From an uncultured Clostridia bacterium (GTDB lineage: Bacteria; Bacillota; Clostridia; TANB77; CAG-508), in NCBI GenBank assembly GCA_934131055.1, contig CAKOZB010000021.1, forward strand, positions 1 through 15,095: a stretch of DNA of 15,095 nucleotides, written 5' to 3'. Positions 14,027 through 15,095 of this stretch are shown piece after piece. Position numbers and translations under genes: made by a program. Numbering within the stretch: position 1 is the first letter of the stretch; each line of letters starts with the position of its first letter. The notes under the pieces are model-generated. The model ran no database searches and was not told the origin of the DNA. It saw nothing but the letters and a program-made list of their open reading frames with translations.

Positions 14027-14995
14027 CTATTTTGTTCTTTCCAAATTTGATAATGCCCAATTATACTCCCCTGTTGTTAATACACTGCCACAATATTCAC
14101 ATTTTCCAGAAACAGTTATTTGTGTTTTTGCTCCGCAGTTTGGACATTGAACAGTATTTATTGAATCAGATGTTTTAACTCCAGTTTTTCTGATAAATTC
14201 CATTTTATACGTGCCATATCTAAATGTAGTTTTGTCTCCCTTTAGAACTTTACCTGTCGTTTTATCTACTATATAATCTAACATTTTTGATTGTACAATG
14301 ACGGTGAGAATATCTTTATCTCCTGTTTGATAAAAGTCAGCTAATATCGCAGATTGAACACTTATTTTATCCATTATATTCATTTGATTTCTATCTATAT
14401 AACCTTGTATCTGTCTTAAATGTTGCTCATATAATTCATTCGTTTCATATAATCTCATTTGGCTCCAATCGCCTGTAGTCCACGTTTCTTGCATTTTGAT
14501 AAATAAATCACTTGCCCATGCCAAGAATTTATCTTTATCAAATTGGTTATCTTTCTTTTTTATTTCTTCTTCAATCTTTTTTTCTATCTTTTCTAATAAG
14601 ATATTCGTATATGTTGCATCTTTATTATTATGTTTATTCTTTTTTTCATGCTTGTTAAATTGTACAATTATAATTATCAAAATAAACCACATACCAATTA
14701 GAAGTAACTGTACTCCAACTACTTTTAATATTCCTTCCTTGGTAACTGGTTTATAGCTACCATAACTTCCTCCTCCACTACTACTGCTGCTTCCTGAACT
14801 ATAACTCGAACTACTTGAGCTACTTGAACTACTCCATGAGTCACTCGAGCTACTACTTCCACTGCTCCATGAGCTACCACTATCATAGTCCTCAAAACTT
14901 CCAACATCAGCAATGGATTTATTCTGAGTAACTGTCATCACTAAGACTACAGCTATAATTAAAGCAATCATTAAGTATCTAAAAAATTTTTTCAT
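14027..14995 (-). CDS. TIM44-like membrane protein with zinc ribbon, paralog 3
   Basis: This is the first gene of the cluster and the most diverged copy (322 aa). It has a signal sequence, the invariant SIADVGSFEDYDS, a nearly pure Ser/Gly region (about 40-81) and a membrane helix (about 93-111, QLLLIGMWFILIIII). A Lys/Asn/Glu-rich charged linker (about 113-150) is absent from the other two. The TIM44-like domain (FLAWASDLFIKMQETW; YIDRNQMNIMDKI) and a CPNCGA...CEYCGS ribbon complete it. TTG 15014-15016 would lengthen the frame by seven codons, but that segment holds the ribosome binding site AAGGGG. ATG 14995, eight bases after it, is chosen. The upstream DNA holds a long dyad that may control the whole cluster. 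Confidence 0.85.
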   Translation of the reverse strand: MKKFFRYLMIALIIAVVLVMTVTQNKSIADVGSFEDYDSGSSWSSGSSSSSDSWSSSSSSSSSSYSSGSSSSSGGGSYGSYKPVTKEGILKVVGVQLLLIGMWFILIIIIVQFNKHEKKNKHNNKDATYTNILLEKIEKKIEEEIKKKDNQFDKDKFLAWASDLFIKMQETWTTGDWSQMRLYETNELYEQHLRQIQGYIDRNQMNIMDKISVQSAILADFYQTGDKDILTVIVQSKMLDYIVDKTTGKVLKGDKTTFRYGTYKMEFIRKTGVKTSDSINTVQCPNCGAKTQITVSGKCEYCGSVLTTGEYNWALSNLERTK

Positions 14996-15022
14996 TTGAT
15001 TTTCCCCTTTTAACAATCGGTA

Positions 15023-15056
15023 GTGTAAACTAATTTAATTTTTAATTTAGTCACAC
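15023..15056. promoter_or_regulatory. Long dyad upstream of the TIM44-like/SPFH cluster
   Basis: ACTAATTTAA (15029-15038) and TTAATTTAGT (15042-15051) form an inverted repeat with one mismatch around a 3-base centre. It is framed by GTGT (15023-15026) and ACAC (15053-15056). It lies 28 bases before the first start codon. It could be an operator for a dimeric regulator or a leader hairpin. No clear -10/-35 pair was fixed around it. Confidence 0.5.
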
Positions 15057-15095
15057 CCCTGTTATTTCAAGGTTTATATCACTTTTTTATATAAA

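Noticed and set aside
13737..14913. Short frames overlapping the Ser-rich segments of the TIM44-like genes
   Set aside because: They are alternate-frame readings of repetitive Ser codons, giving Val/Ala- or Ser/Tyr-rich strings without ribosome binding sites.
14725..14913. Repeated AGCTACT-like units as a CRISPR or structured DNA repeat
   Set aside because: The units are irregular, in frame with Ser codons and lack unique spacers. They are coding low complexity.

Overview
The window is AT-rich (roughly 30% GC by eye), uses standard stop codons and strong AGGAGG-type ribosome binding sites. It carries a sporulation-type sigma factor (SigH), bacterial NAD-dependent ligase and an NFACT protein (RqcH). 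Together these point to a low-GC Bacillota, most likely a Clostridia-class anaerobe. The species cannot be named from the sequence.

Bases 1 to about 5,220 are the right end of an integrated phage-like element (prophage or related integrative element) that continues beyond the left edge. Reading leftward are early genes: a Cro-like XRE regulator, an excisionase-like HTH protein, a 57-aa membrane peptide, a coiled-coil protein, a DnaD-like replisome organizer, a zinc-finger protein, a winged-helix protein and a truncated small phage protein. Reading rightward are the lysogeny genes: an S24/CI-type repressor, a membrane-anchored coiled-coil protein with a putative zinc-binding tail, and a tyrosine integrase. 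Between the two arms is a compact switch: two divergent sigma-A-type promoters and four copies of a 15-bp dyad operator.

The integrase reads toward the 3' end of a tRNA-Thr(GGU) gene, which is the attachment site. The tRNA has one mismatch in the acceptor stem and one in the anticodon stem. Both fit a hybrid gene whose 5' half is chromosomal and whose 3' half came with the element.

From about 5,220 on is host chromosome: sigH (−) next to the tRNA, rqcH (+) diverging from sigH, then a block of minus-strand genes. In transcription order these are three tandem TIM44-like membrane proteins, an SPFH/Band-7 protein with two zinc ribbons, ligA, an 80-aa unknown and a DUF4116 repeat protein. The TIM44x3-SPFH cluster is the best candidate for a poorly described system. 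All four proteins end in zinc ribbons, the three TIM44 proteins share an invariant motif just after the signal peptide, and a long dyad lies upstream of the cluster.

Other notable items are a 17-bp hairpin that buries the integrase ribosome binding site, a 14-base sequence repeated in inverse orientation before the excisionase-like and integrase genes, and a palindrome that encodes the C-termini of both rqcH and the DUF4116 gene. No stretch over 300 bases lacks a gene. No rRNA, CRISPR array or insertion sequence was seen.
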